NCBI GenBank assembly: GCA_934100165.1
Contig: CAKOPN010000002.1
Span: forward strand, 62,001-126,000
Length of the DNA stretch: 64,000 nucleotides
Reading direction: 5' to 3'
Origin: an uncultured Bacilli bacterium
GTDB taxonomy: Bacteria; Bacillota_I; Bacilli_A; RF39; UBA660
Shown: in pieces, positions 24,401 through 33,890 of the stretch
How the letters are laid out: each line of letters starts with the position of its first letter
Numbering within the stretch: the first letter of the stretch is position 1
Notes under the pieces: generated by a model
What the model saw: only the letters and a program-made list of their open reading frames with translations
The model's database searches: none
What the model was told of the DNA's origin: nothing
Made by a program: the position numbers and the translations under genes

Positions 24401-27400
24401 ATGGATAATGTTAATAGCGCCTTGAAGCTAAATGATTTATATGATGTTATCAATTTATATAAAAATGCTAGTATTACAGGCGAAAAGGTAGAACTTATTA
24501 TTACTCCAACTGAAAAAGATGGAAAGTTTACTAATGATGGAAGAGTCATAACTGTTAGACTTGCAGGAGGACTTTCAAGAGATAGTGATACTTTTGTTTT
24601 TGATGATGCAAAAAAATTTGATGAAATTATTTTACCGAGAATTTTGAATTTTTATAACAATGGTGATAGTACTCTTGATTTTGAATATGCTGAACCTAAT
24701 GTGGAAGGAGCAATGGTAAAACTTTCTGCAGTTACTGCTGATAATAATTATATTTATATAGAGTCATTTGATCAAAATATTAAAGATAAAATATTATCAA
24801 GTAAAGTTGCTTCAATAGATGGTATGGATATGGTTGATAAACCAATAAAACCAACTAGCTATGATGAATGGAATGAGGTTTTAATATATAGTAGAGCAAA
24901 GTATAAAAATAAACTAGTATTTGATAACTACTTTACAAAAGAAGAAAAAAGACAGATTAACAGCTTTATTATGAAACTTTCAAAACTTGATGATATTAGA
25001 ATCGATAATAGAAGTTTGGCTGCTAAAAAGCATAACATTGAGCTTGTAAAAGAAATACTTCGTTCAAATGAATCGGATATAGTTAGTCATGAGTTATCAG
25101 AAAAAATTCTAAATTATAATTCTTATGTTGAGTTTTTAGGAGAATTTGTTGGACTTACTAAGAGAATGGAAAAGAAAATATCCGAAAATGGATATGATAA
25201 AAATGAAATCAATTCTAAATTGAAGTTTGCATCTGATGTTCTTGGAAGAGTTGGTTTCTTTAATCTTGAAACACTTAAGGAAAATAGTTATATTGGTTCT
25301 AAAAGAGAACTTTTAATGGCATTAGGCTACAAATTTCATGATGATGATAATAGTAGATATGAGCAATATGTACAAGATTTAATTAGTTATTTAGATTATA
25401 CTGTATCTAAAAATTACAAAAAAAGTAAGTTAGATACCTTTAGACGTGAAAACTCTTTTGTTTCAGATGATTATAAAGCTTTAGAAGAATCACTTAAACT
25501 TTGCAAAGAAGCACTTTTAGACGGCGAAAAATATGAATTATTAGTGAATCGTGATAATACTGGTAAGGTATTAGTTAGAATTTCTCTTATGAATGGAATC
25601 AGTAAATCTTCCAGATTTAATTTCAGCTTTGATAATAATGATGAAATAATGACTGAGTTAAAGAAGTCAATGGAGTACTTAACATTTGATGATAATGTTA
25701 TTTACAATATAAAATCTGATTTTTTAGGAAATGCTACTAATAAGACTTTATATAGAACTAAAAATGGTAATGAAATCCTAATAGATAAAGATATCGATGA
25801 CTCAATAAATAGAATTTCTTCCACAGAAGATAAACATTGGGTTATGGAACCTGTTGAATTTTTAGAAAATGATGTTGATCAAACGATAGATTCAAATAAT
25901 GAAGTTGATGATTCAATTGAATATTTAGATACTGATATTCCTTTAGAAGTTTCTCCTATGCCAAGGAAAGAATTTGAAATTAAAGATGAAATGAATAATA
26001 ATGATTTCTCTATTGATGAGGAAGATGTTAGAGAAACTTATAAAGATGCTTTAGAAGAAGCAATATTACGTGCTAAAAATACTAAAGTAGAAGAAACTAA
26101 ACTTAGTTATGATGAAAAGGCTAAGTTATTAGAAGAACAGATTTTGTCTTATGTGTCAGAAAAAGAAGAAAAAAAAGAAGAGCCTATTTTAGAAGAACAA
26201 AAACTTGATGAAGATAATTTATCATCTTCCGTAATTGGTGCAGAACATGACACTAGAATTGAAAAGATTGCCAATAGATTGGATAAACTTTTAGAAGAAC
26301 TAGAGCAATTAGAACGTGGAAACAAGAATTCTAAAAACAGAAAAAGATATAAAGAAGTAGTTAGAGCTATAAAGAAATGTAATAAAGATTTGGAAAGACT
26401 TTCTGGTGAAAAGAAAGGCGAAAAGTATAAAATTAAAAAAGATCATAAAGTAAGATATACTACATCTAAGGGTATTAGATATTATAGTAATATCTTTGAT
26501 ATGGTTGGATATGATGTTAAAACTGTTATTGATAAAGTAAAATTTGCAGTTAACTTTGATGAAAGATACGATAGAATATGTGATGCTGCTCATATGTATT
26601 ATTCTTCTGTTGTTGATGGTAAAGTAAAAATTTATTCAAAAAATACGAATGATGAATATAAACCACGCGATATAACGGAAGTCAGCGAAATTGATTTTGC
26701 TAATTTATGGAGCATGATTTCTACTCTTGGGTTAAATGGTGTATATGACTTAGATAGTGAAGAATCTAAAAAATTCTTTAAAGTAATGGACAATTACTTC
26801 ATTAAAAGTTTGGATGAAGATAGTTTAAATAAAATGACCTTAAAGAAAGCACTAATTAAAAGTGGTTGTAGTAATGTTGATCCAATTATTGAACTTTTAC
26901 TTGCTAATACACGTCATATGAATATTATTAAATCATATTACAAGGATGTAAATAGAATTAGTAAAATAAGAAATAAGCCTGGTTATAACAATCCTATAGA
27001 AAGTGATAAAGAATATTTAAGATATTTAAAGGATTTCTATAGTAATATACTTGGAGAAAATAATAAGTTGCAAGGATATGAGAAAAAAGTTGTTAACAAT
27101 ATTAGATTTGCTTATAATACAGCTGATAATAATGCTACATTAGATGGACCTGCATGTTTAAAAATTTATTTTGCTTATCCAAATGAGAATTTTGGTACTG
27201 TTGAAGTTACTTATGGTAAGGATGCTGAAAAAACGGTTCTTTACAAAGAGAGCTTTGATAGAAATGTACTATCTAATAAGATGTTTGAAAGCCTTAGTGA
27301 TATATTCGTAAGTGTTAACGGACTTTCTTCTATTACTGATAGTGATGATGAGTCGTATATTTTAGCTTTAGGTCGTGATAACAATTCATTGCAAGTTGTT

Positions 27401-27493
27401 AATGCTAAAAAAGAAGAAATAGAGATTGTAAAACAAAACTTACAAAAGTCTAATGAAAAATTATCTGTTATAAGACAGGGAAAAGGAAAGTAG
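24401..27493 (+). CDS. Large intracellular protein with repeated domain, unknown function
   Basis: ATGGAGG precedes the ATG. The 1030-residue protein has no signal peptide or membrane helix and is rich in Asp, Asn, Lys and Glu. A beta-rich segment appears at about residues 27-95 (G-E-K-V-E-L-I-I onward) and again at about 380-450 (G-E-K-Y-E-L-L-V onward). A third, more distant version lies at about 925-1005. An acidic low-complexity stretch (about 490-620) and a Lys/Glu-rich coiled coil (about 620-680) lie between the second and third. A membrane protein gene follows after 16 bp. I do not recognise the family. Confidence 0.6.
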   Translation: MDNVNSALKLNDLYDVINLYKNASITGEKVELIITPTEKDGKFTNDGRVITVRLAGGLSRDSDTFVFDDAKKFDEIILPRILNFYNNGDSTLDFEYAEPNVEGAMVKLSAVTADNNYIYIESFDQNIKDKILSSKVASIDGMDMVDKPIKPTSYDEWNEVLIYSRAKYKNKLVFDNYFTKEEKRQINSFIMKLSKLDDIRIDNRSLAAKKHNIELVKEILRSNESDIVSHELSEKILNYNSYVEFLGEFVGLTKRMEKKISENGYDKNEINSKLKFASDVLGRVGFFNLETLKENSYIGSKRELLMALGYKFHDDDNSRYEQYVQDLISYLDYTVSKNYKKSKLDTFRRENSFVSDDYKALEESLKLCKEALLDGEKYELLVNRDNTGKVLVRISLMNGISKSSRFNFSFDNNDEIMTELKKSMEYLTFDDNVIYNIKSDFLGNATNKTLYRTKNGNEILIDKDIDDSINRISSTEDKHWVMEPVEFLENDVDQTIDSNNEVDDSIEYLDTDIPLEVSPMPRKEFEIKDEMNNNDFSIDEEDVRETYKDALEEAILRAKNTKVEETKLSYDEKAKLLEEQILSYVSEKEEKKEEPILEEQKLDEDNLSSSVIGAEHDTRIEKIANRLDKLLEELEQLERGNKNSKNRKRYKEVVRAIKKCNKDLERLSGEKKGEKYKIKKDHKVRYTTSKGIRYYSNIFDMVGYDVKTVIDKVKFAVNFDERYDRICDAAHMYYSSVVDGKVKIYSKNTNDEYKPRDITEVSEIDFANLWSMISTLGLNGVYDLDSEESKKFFKVMDNYFIKSLDEDSLNKMTLKKALIKSGCSNVDPIIELLLANTRHMNIIKSYYKDVNRISKIRNKPGYNNPIESDKEYLRYLKDFYSNILGENNKLQGYEKKVVNNIRFAYNTADNNATLDGPACLKIYFAYPNENFGTVEVTYGKDAEKTVLYKESFDRNVLSNKMFESLSDIFVSVNGLSSITDSDDESYILALGRDNNSLQVVNAKKEEIEIVKQNLQKSNEKLSVIRQGKGK

Positions 27494-27509
27494 AAAAGGG
27501 GAGTAATAA

Positions 27510-28313
27510 ATGAAAAAATTTAACAGTTTTTTCTTTCTCTTTCTTCTTTCCCTTTTACTTCTTTTTACCTCTTTTATATTTGTTGGACAAAATTTATTAC
27601 ATAAGAATAATGTTGATAATATTATATCAACATTTGATACTATTAAGTTTCTAAAAGAAAATAAAGCTATATCAAATAGACTTGAAGAAATTAGACTTCC
27701 TCTTGATGTTTTGGATTATATAAATAGTTCTGCTTTTCAAGATGTTTTATCAAAAGGATACGATAAACTTTACATGGAGGAATTTAGCGATTATAATTTT
27801 ATTGAAACTTTTAGAATTGAATATATAATAAGGAATTCACTTAATTCATATGGTGATACTTATAATGTTGATATTGGTAATTCTTTAAATGATGTAATAC
27901 ATGATATTACAAATGATATAACAGAGAATGTAAACACTAAAGATGTTGCAGATGCTTTTGTTATTATAAAGAGAATATTTAATTATTATGTATTTTTTGC
28001 ATTTATTTTAGTCGATTTAGCTATTATGATATATTTGATTTTAAAGGAAAAATTATGTTCTTTGCCTTGGCTATGTGCAGTTAATGTTGTTATTTCTTTT
28101 GTTGTATACAAAGTTGGAGAGGTTATAGCTAATTATCATATATCTGACTATTTTAGTATTAAATCGACTTTTGAAAAATGTGTTGAACCGTGTTATATTT
28201 CCTTATTTTTATTTGGAATTTTGTGTTTAATAATATATTTGATTTTTAAGTTAAAAAAATGGCTTGTTATGGCAAAAGTAAATTATGATGATAAAGTTTA
28301 TTGGAGGGAATAA
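27510..28313 (+). CDS. Membrane protein, four predicted helices, unknown function
   Basis: The 267-residue protein has a very Phe/Leu-rich first helix (residues 5-27), an extracytoplasmic region of about 125 residues, and three further helices near 157-178, 187-208 and 228-248. It ends in a short charged tail. It sits between the 1030-residue gene and galE with tight spacing; its stop precedes the galE start by one base. AAAAGGGGAG precedes the ATG. No family is recognised. Confidence 0.6.
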   Translation: MKKFNSFFFLFLLSLLLLFTSFIFVGQNLLHKNNVDNIISTFDTIKFLKENKAISNRLEEIRLPLDVLDYINSSAFQDVLSKGYDKLYMEEFSDYNFIETFRIEYIIRNSLNSYGDTYNVDIGNSLNDVIHDITNDITENVNTKDVADAFVIIKRIFNYYVFFAFILVDLAIMIYLILKEKLCSLPWLCAVNVVISFVVYKVGEVIANYHISDYFSIKSTFEKCVEPCYISLFLFGILCLIIYLIFKLKKWLVMAKVNYDDKVYWRE

Positions 28314-28314
28314 T

Positions 28315-29313
28315 ATGAAAATACTTGTTACTGGTGGAGCTGGTTATATTGGAAGTCACACTTGTGTAGAGCTTTTGAATGCTGGATATGACGTAGTTAT
28401 AATTGATAATCTTTCAAATTCAAAAGAAGATGCTGTTTTAAAAATTGAAGAGATTACAGGTAAAAAAGTTAAATTTTACAAAGAAGATTTGGTCAATAAG
28501 GAAAAAGTTAGAAAAATATTTGAAAAAGAAAAAATAGATGCGGTTATTCATTTCGCTGGATATAAAGCCGTTGGAGAAAGTGTAAAGAAACCACTTATGT
28601 ATTATAGAAATAATCTTGATTCAACACTTACACTTCTTGAAGTTATGAATGAATTTAATTGCAAAAAGATTGTCTTTTCATCAAGTGCTACTGTGTATGG
28701 TAGTCCAAAGTGTCTTCCAATTAAAGAAGATTTCCCTTTGTCTACTACAAATCCATATGGTACGACAAAACTTATAATAGAAGGAATTCTAAAAGATTTA
28801 TATAAATCTGACAATGAATGGAGTATCGCTATTCTTAGGTATTTTAACCCAATTGGGGCACATAAGAGTGGATTACTTGGTGAGAACCCTAATGGTATAC
28901 CAAATAATTTAATGCCTTATATTGTTAAAGTTGCAACAGGAGAGCTTAAAGAACTTAGTATTTTTGGAAATGATTATGATACTGTTGACGGTACTGGTGT
29001 AAGGGATTATATACATGTTGTGGATTTGGCTAAAGGGCATATCAAAGCTATTGAGAAGGTTACTAAAGATAAAGGTGTTGATTGCTATAATCTTGGTACT
29101 GGAAATGGTTTTAGTGTTCTTGAACTTGTTAATACTTTTATGAAGGTTAATAATGTTAAGGTTCCATATAAAATTGTTGGAAGAAGAGATGGGGATATTG
29201 CTAGTTGCTATGCATCTTGCAAAAAAGCTTCGGATGTGTTAGGATTTAAAGCAGAATATAACATAGAAGATATGTGTAAAGATTCTTATAATTTTGTTTT
29301 AAAGAATAAATAG
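28315..29313 (+). CDS. galE: UDP-glucose 4-epimerase
   Basis: ATG 28315 with the ribosome-binding site TTGGAGGGAA is chosen over the upstream ATG 28285, which lies inside the previous gene. The 332-residue product shows the NAD-binding G-G-A-G-Y-I-G at residues 7-13, catalytic S-S-A-T-V-Y-G, and Y-x-x-x-K in N-P-Y-G-T-T-K, all at the usual positions of extended short-chain dehydrogenases. It interconverts UDP-glucose and UDP-galactose and supplies sugar donors for glycolipids and polysaccharides. Confidence 0.96.
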   Translation: MKILVTGGAGYIGSHTCVELLNAGYDVVIIDNLSNSKEDAVLKIEEITGKKVKFYKEDLVNKEKVRKIFEKEKIDAVIHFAGYKAVGESVKKPLMYYRNNLDSTLTLLEVMNEFNCKKIVFSSSATVYGSPKCLPIKEDFPLSTTNPYGTTKLIIEGILKDLYKSDNEWSIAILRYFNPIGAHKSGLLGENPNGIPNNLMPYIVKVATGELKELSIFGNDYDTVDGTGVRDYIHVVDLAKGHIKAIEKVTKDKGVDCYNLGTGNGFSVLELVNTFMKVNNVKVPYKIVGRRDGDIASCYASCKKASDVLGFKAEYNIEDMCKDSYNFVLKNK

Positions 29314-29322
29314 GAGGATGTT

Positions 29323-29763
29323 ATGAAAGTATGTCATTTTTGTGGAGCTCAAAATGAAGATTGGATGAAAATTTGTCAGGAATGTGGTAATCCTGTAATA
29401 GATACTGCTAAAAGAGAAACAAAAGAAGAAGAAAAAAATGAAAATGAAAATGATAACGATAATGAGAATGTGAATGATGATTCTAACTATAGTTATTCTT
29501 ATGATTATAACAATAGTAATAACAATAGTAATAACAGTTCTACTGACAGTAATAGAACACTTAAGATAGTTCTTATTACATTGATTTTGATTTTGCTTGG
29601 TCTTTTAGTTTATACAGTAATTGTTGTTATGTCTGATGGTAAAAGCAATGCAAATACCAATACTAATACCAATGTAAAGGTAGAGGATAAAGCTAATAAC
29701 ACAGAAAGTGACAATACTGAAAATAATACAACAAACGATAACACAAATACAGAAAATAAATAA
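29323..29763 (+). CDS. Zinc-ribbon single-pass membrane protein
   Basis: The 146-residue protein opens with a zinc ribbon (C-H-F-C at 4-7 and C-Q-E-C at 18-21). A Glu/Asn/Asp-rich low-complexity linker follows, then one membrane helix near residues 84-106 and an Asn/Thr-rich outer tail. AGGAGG precedes the ATG, 9 bp after galE. This zinc-ribbon-plus-helix design is frequent in Firmicutes, but the function is unknown. Confidence 0.7.
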   Translation: MKVCHFCGAQNEDWMKICQECGNPVIDTAKRETKEEEKNENENDNDNENVNDDSNYSYSYDYNNSNNNSNNSSTDSNRTLKIVLITLILILLGLLVYTVIVVMSDGKSNANTNTNTNVKVEDKANNTESDNTENNTTNDNTNTENK

Positions 29764-29779
29764 TTTATAAAAATGTATA

Positions 29780-29828
29780 AAAAATCTCCTTTTATATCTT
29801 AATAGATATGTAAGAAAGGAGATTTTTT
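29780..29828 (+). terminator. Strong terminator hairpin that also contains the sigG Shine-Dalgarno
   Basis: The outer stem AAAAATCTCCTTT (29780-29792) pairs with AAGGAGATTTTT, with an inner stem TATATCT/AGATATG. The T-run follows. AAAGGAG in the 3' arm (about 29815-29821) is the only ribosome-binding site for the sigG start at 29831. Confidence 0.85.
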
Positions 29829-29830
29829 CA

Positions 29831-30607
29831 TTGTCACGTCATAAAGTTGAAATAACTGGCGTGAATACAGCAAATATCAAAGTATTAAGTAATGAAGAGA
29901 TGTTAAATCTTTTTGAAAGGTATAAAAATGGTGAAAAATTTGCAAGAGATGATATTATAAATGGCAATTTAAAATTAGTTTTATCGATTCTAAAATCTTT
30001 TAATAAGTCTGATGAAAATAAAGATGATTTATTTCAGATTGGTTGTGTTGGTCTTTTAAAAGCTGTAGATAATTTTGATCCTTCATTTGGTGTCAAGTTT
30101 TCTACGTACTGTGTTCCAATGATTCAAGGTGAAATAAGAAGATATATAAGAGATAACAGTAGTGTTAGAGTAAGTAGGTCTTTAAAAGATTTATCTTATC
30201 GAGCATTAAAGATGAAAGAAGAATTATCATTAAGTTTAGGGAGGGTTCCTACTACTGAAGAGATTGCTAAAGCACTTAATGTTACTACTGTTGAACTTTT
30301 AGATGCACTTGATTCTAGAAGAATTCCTCTTAGCCTTTTTGATCCGATATATAATGATGGCGGAGATACAATTTATTTATATGATCAAATAGAAGATAAA
30401 AAAAGTAATGGTCTTGATATTGATATGAAAATGGCCGTTAATAATGCGATTGATGAACTTGAGGAACGTGAAAGATACGTTTTGGATCAAAGATTTGTAA
30501 TTGGTAAAACACAAACAGAACTTGCAAATGAACTTGGTATTAGTCAAGCCCAAATATCTAGAATAGAAAAAAGAGCAATAGATTTTCTTAAGAAAACTTT
30601 AAAGTAG
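29831..30607 (+). CDS. sigG: Sporulation RNA polymerase sigma factor SigG
   Basis: The 258-residue sigma-70 family factor begins at TTG with S-R-H-K-V-E-I-T-G-V, closely matching the conserved SigG N-terminus. It has region 2 (D-L-F-Q-I-G-C-V-G-L-L-K near residue 65), region 3 and region 4 with its helix-turn-helix (T-E-L-A-N-E-L-G-I-S-Q-A-Q). The motif I-Y-N-D-G-G-D is typical of SigG rather than SigF. It directs late forespore gene expression. No spoIIG genes lie upstream, unlike in Bacillus subtilis, and the zinc-ribbon gene is the neighbour instead. Translation may be limited by the overlapping hairpin. Confidence 0.93.
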   Translation: MSRHKVEITGVNTANIKVLSNEEMLNLFERYKNGEKFARDDIINGNLKLVLSILKSFNKSDENKDDLFQIGCVGLLKAVDNFDPSFGVKFSTYCVPMIQGEIRRYIRDNSSVRVSRSLKDLSYRALKMKEELSLSLGRVPTTEEIAKALNVTTVELLDALDSRRIPLSLFDPIYNDGGDTIYLYDQIEDKKSNGLDIDMKMAVNNAIDELEERERYVLDQRFVIGKTQTELANELGISQAQISRIEKRAIDFLKKTLK

Positions 30608-30619
30608 TTTTCTTTTTTT
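30591..30619 (+). terminator. Rho-independent terminator after sigG
   Basis: The stem AGAAAACT/AGTTTTCT overlaps the sigG stop codon and is followed by a T7 run. Confidence 0.85.
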
Positions 30620-30624
30620 ATTTA

Positions 30625-30633
30625 TGTTATACT
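30625..30633 (+). promoter_or_regulatory. Extended -10 promoter
   Basis: TGtTATACT, 22 bp ahead of the glycosyltransferase start; the -35 would fall in the sigG terminator tail. Confidence 0.5.
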
Positions 30634-30655
30634 TACTTTAGAAGGAGCTAGAATT

Positions 30656-31666
30656 ATGAAAGTATTACTTTACACGGAGGGTTTAAAAACAATTGGAAAG
30701 AGTGGATTGGGTAAGGCCATTAAGCATCAGATGACAGCACTTGAAAATGAGCATATTGAGTATACTCTTGATCCTAAAGATGATGATTATGATATATTAC
30801 ACATCAATACTTATTTTCCAAAGTCATATAGAATTGCTAAGAGAGCAAAGAAAAAAGGAAAGAAGATTGTATATCATGCTCATTCCACAGAAGAGGATTA
30901 TAAAAATGGTTTTATTCTTGCTAAACAAACATCTAAATTATTTAAAAAATGGCTTATTAAGTGTTACAGTTTGGGCGATGTTATTGTAACTCCAACGTTA
31001 TATTCTAAAAAATTATTACAAGGATATAAAGGCTTAGAAAATAAAAAAATATATGATATTTCCAATGGAATAGAGATAGATTTTTTTAAAAAAGATAAAA
31101 AACTTGGTGAAAAGTTTAGGAAAGACTATGGATTTACTAAAGATGATAAAATAGTTATGGGGATAGGCTTATATATAGAACGTAAAGGAATTGTGGATTT
31201 TGTTGAACTTGCAAAAAGACTTCCTGAATATAAATTTATTTGGTTTGGTTACAGTCCTCTTGCTGCAGCTACTAAACCTGTTAGAAAAGCTGTTAATACT
31301 AAACTTGATAATCTTTTCTTCCCAGGTTATGTTGAACGTGATGTTATAAAAGGTGCGATGAGTGGAGCAGATTTATATATTTTCCCAACTTTTGAAGAAA
31401 CTGAAGGAATTCCAATAATAGAGGCATGTGCATGTAAGCAGAATGCTATTGTTAGAGATATTCCAATATTTGATGGTTGGCTTGAAGATGGAAAAAATGT
31501 TTATAAAGCTAAAGATGTTGATGAATTTGAAAAGAAGATAAAAATGTTTTTTGATGGTGAACTTCCTTCTGTAGTAGATGAGGCTTATAAAGTGGCAGTA
31601 GAAAGAGATTTAAAGACTGTTGGGAAAAAATTAAAACAAGTATATACAGATGTTATGAAAATGTAA
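30656..31666 (+). CDS. GT4 glycosyltransferase, glycolipid (CpoA/BgsA-like) type
   Basis: The 336-residue GT-B enzyme has the N-terminal V-L-L-Y-T-E-G and a G-K-A-I-K-H-Q segment near residue 22, then Y-H-A-H-S-T-E-E-D, and a C-terminal GT4 signature with E-x-x-x-x-x-x-x-E in F-E-E-T-E-G-I-P-I-I-E-A. This pattern resembles the second-step glycolipid synthases of Streptococcus and Enterococcus (CpoA/BgsA), which add a sugar to monoglucosyl-diacylglycerol. The assignment to that subgroup is from memory of motifs, not from a search. AGAAGGAGC is the ribosome-binding site. galE nearby could supply UDP-galactose. Confidence 0.72.
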   Translation: MKVLLYTEGLKTIGKSGLGKAIKHQMTALENEHIEYTLDPKDDDYDILHINTYFPKSYRIAKRAKKKGKKIVYHAHSTEEDYKNGFILAKQTSKLFKKWLIKCYSLGDVIVTPTLYSKKLLQGYKGLENKKIYDISNGIEIDFFKKDKKLGEKFRKDYGFTKDDKIVMGIGLYIERKGIVDFVELAKRLPEYKFIWFGYSPLAAATKPVRKAVNTKLDNLFFPGYVERDVIKGAMSGADLYIFPTFEETEGIPIIEACACKQNAIVRDIPIFDGWLEDGKNVYKAKDVDEFEKKIKMFFDGELPSVVDEAYKVAVERDLKTVGKKLKQVYTDVMKM

Positions 31667-31720
31667 TAATAGAGTAAGTAGCTCCATTTTTCTTTTCTAT
31701 AATTTATATAAAAAAGTATT

Positions 31721-31747
31721 TTGAAAATTTTACATTTGTGCTATACT
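31721..31747 (+). promoter_or_regulatory. Extended -10 promoter
   Basis: TTGAAA (31721-31726) and TGcTATACT (31739-31747); the 15-bp spacer is short, so the extended -10 probably does most of the work. Confidence 0.5.
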
Positions 31748-31781
31748 TTATTATAGGAAGAGTATAGGGAAGGCGTGATGT

Positions 31782-33878
31782 GTGATGATCGCGAAATGTG
31801 AATTTAACACACTTTTGAGAAAATATGATACGTTTCACTGTCAAATGTTAGATTTTAAACACATTGAAATGGATATCAATTTTTATGAGAAATATGCAAG
31901 TATCGTTATTACTTTAATGGCAAAAGATAGTGTTATTGAAAGATTAAACTCAGATATTGTCATAGACAAATCTTTTGAAACATCAATTTTTCCGAAGATT
32001 ATATTTCAGTTTTTAACAAAAAACTTTAGCTTGTCAAAAAGAAAAGTTATGACTAGTGAAAAAAAGGGAATGTTGTTTGTAAATAGAACAGATGGAATGG
32101 AGTCATTTACTGCAAGAAATATACCAATAATTTATATTGACTTGTTTGAAAAAATAGAAAAAGCTGTTAAAACACTTAGAGAAGATGATTTTACAAAACT
32201 TAATATCTCTTCTGATATATATAATGATTATACTTTGAGTAATATAGTGTTACAGTATGCTTTATATAGAAGACGTTTTGTTGGTAATCTTTATTTTGAT
32301 AATGCTTCATATGACTTTACTAAAGATACAAATGTAAGTGATAATAACTTGACTAGAGAGCTACTTATTTTAGCTGTAGCAAGATGTTTGTATTCATCGA
32401 ATTTTTGTCAAAATGGAAAATATGATTTGTCTGTTTTAGATGAAATTAAAAGCACTACAACAAATGTAATGGTTAAACAAATCTGTGATTCTTATAAAGA
32501 AGTTGATTATAGCAAGCCTTCTTTACTAACAGATGCACTTATTTGTGCTGAATATGAAATGAATAATGAGGCTGTTATTTCTAAAAATTCAAAGCGAATT
32601 CAAGAAGCTCTTAAATTTATTTTATCAGTAACAAGTAATAAAATTCAAAAATACGTTGATTATTGGCAAGAGAGAAAAGAATTTTATAAAATTGTTAATG
32701 ATGATGAAATGATAAAAATTTGTGATGACTTTCTAAATTGTATAAATATTAAGCAAGAAAAAAAGAATGATGAGGATGGTATGGAAATGATTGAAGCAAA
32801 AGAAGAAAAGGAAACAATAATTTCTAGATTAAAGAGAATTAAAGAAGAAGATAATAATAAATTTTCTAATATTATAAATAATCCTATTAAGGAAGATGAA
32901 GTTTCTAAAGAAGATGAATCATTTGCTAAATTTGATGATGAATCACTTCATAAAGGTGCAGAAGAACAAGCAAAGATGCTAATGAAAGCTATTGAGGAAC
33001 GTGACAAGATTAAGAAAGATGCTGAAGAATTTGCAAAAATTATCTTGAAAGCTCAAAGAGAAAGAAGAGAAATAATAAGGGCAGCAGAAGAACAAGCTAA
33101 AAAGATTGTAGCACTTGAACTTGAAAATGAAAAACTTAAAGCAATGGCACTTGATACTGCTAAAAGCATACTTGCTAAGGAAAAAAGAGAGACTGATGAA
33201 ATTAAAAAACTTGCTATGGAAAATGCAAAAGACATTTTAGCAAGACAAAGAAAATATAATGAAGAATTAAGACTTCGTGAAGTTTTAGATAATGCACCTG
33301 TAAATAGAAGTGATATTGATAAAATAAATAATTTATTAAATGCTTTATCTAGTGTTAAAGAATTAGATTTTGCAGTTAATCATCCTACTGTAATGCAAGA
33401 AGTATCTTTATTGGAAGAGAAAATTGTTACTTATTTAACAACACACAAAAATATCGTTGATAAGGAAAAAAGAGAAGAAGAAATCATTCTTACTCCATCT
33501 GATGAAAAAACTCCAACTGACTTATTAGCAATAATTAGAAATGTATATTTAAAGAGTAGAACTTATGAAAAAGAAGGAAGACATACAGTAATAAATATAG
33601 TTCCTAGTTATAGTAAATATCGTGTTACACTTTATTCAGTTAAAAATGATTCAGCAGATGTGTTGACAGATGTTTACTTCGATAGTGCATATTTTACTGA
33701 AGGAGTTATAAAAGAAATTTGTGATATATATAAAACAGATTCTATAATAGTAGCTAGTAAAACAGATAATGTTCCTGGAGAACTTGCTGATTATTTAGTA
33801 ATAGATAACAAAGATAACGCAATTAAATTTATGGGTTGCAACAAGTTAATAGTAAATATAGCAAAAGCCTATTTATAG
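31782..33878 (+). CDS. Cytoplasmic coiled-coil protein, unknown function
   Basis: The start is GTG 31782 or ATG 31785; AAGG lies 8-11 bases upstream. The 698-residue protein has a globular N-terminal half (about 1-320), an acidic Lys/Glu stretch and a long Ala/Glu/Lys coiled coil (about 385-500). A compact C-terminal domain (about 590-695) of alternating strands and helices faintly resembles the repeated domain of the 24401 gene product. No signal peptide is present. Its stop overlaps the end of the convergent RodA/FtsW gene by 10 bp within a shared terminator. The family is not recognised. Confidence 0.6.
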   Translation: MMIAKCEFNTLLRKYDTFHCQMLDFKHIEMDINFYEKYASIVITLMAKDSVIERLNSDIVIDKSFETSIFPKIIFQFLTKNFSLSKRKVMTSEKKGMLFVNRTDGMESFTARNIPIIYIDLFEKIEKAVKTLREDDFTKLNISSDIYNDYTLSNIVLQYALYRRRFVGNLYFDNASYDFTKDTNVSDNNLTRELLILAVARCLYSSNFCQNGKYDLSVLDEIKSTTTNVMVKQICDSYKEVDYSKPSLLTDALICAEYEMNNEAVISKNSKRIQEALKFILSVTSNKIQKYVDYWQERKEFYKIVNDDEMIKICDDFLNCINIKQEKKNDEDGMEMIEAKEEKETIISRLKRIKEEDNNKFSNIINNPIKEDEVSKEDESFAKFDDESLHKGAEEQAKMLMKAIEERDKIKKDAEEFAKIILKAQRERREIIRAAEEQAKKIVALELENEKLKAMALDTAKSILAKEKRETDEIKKLAMENAKDILARQRKYNEELRLREVLDNAPVNRSDIDKINNLLNALSSVKELDFAVNHPTVMQEVSLLEEKIVTYLTTHKNIVDKEKREEEIILTPSDEKTPTDLLAIIRNVYLKSRTYEKEGRHTVINIVPSYSKYRVTLYSVKNDSADVLTDVYFDSAYFTEGVIKEICDIYKTDSIIVASKTDNVPGELADYLVIDNKDNAIKFMGCNKLIVNIAKAYL

Positions 33879-33890
33879 GCTTTTTTCTTT
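33863..33890. terminator. Bidirectional terminator between convergent genes
   Basis: AAAAGCCTA/TAGGCTTTT is a perfect stem with A- and T-runs on the two sides, located inside the overlapping 3' ends of the two genes. Confidence 0.85.
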
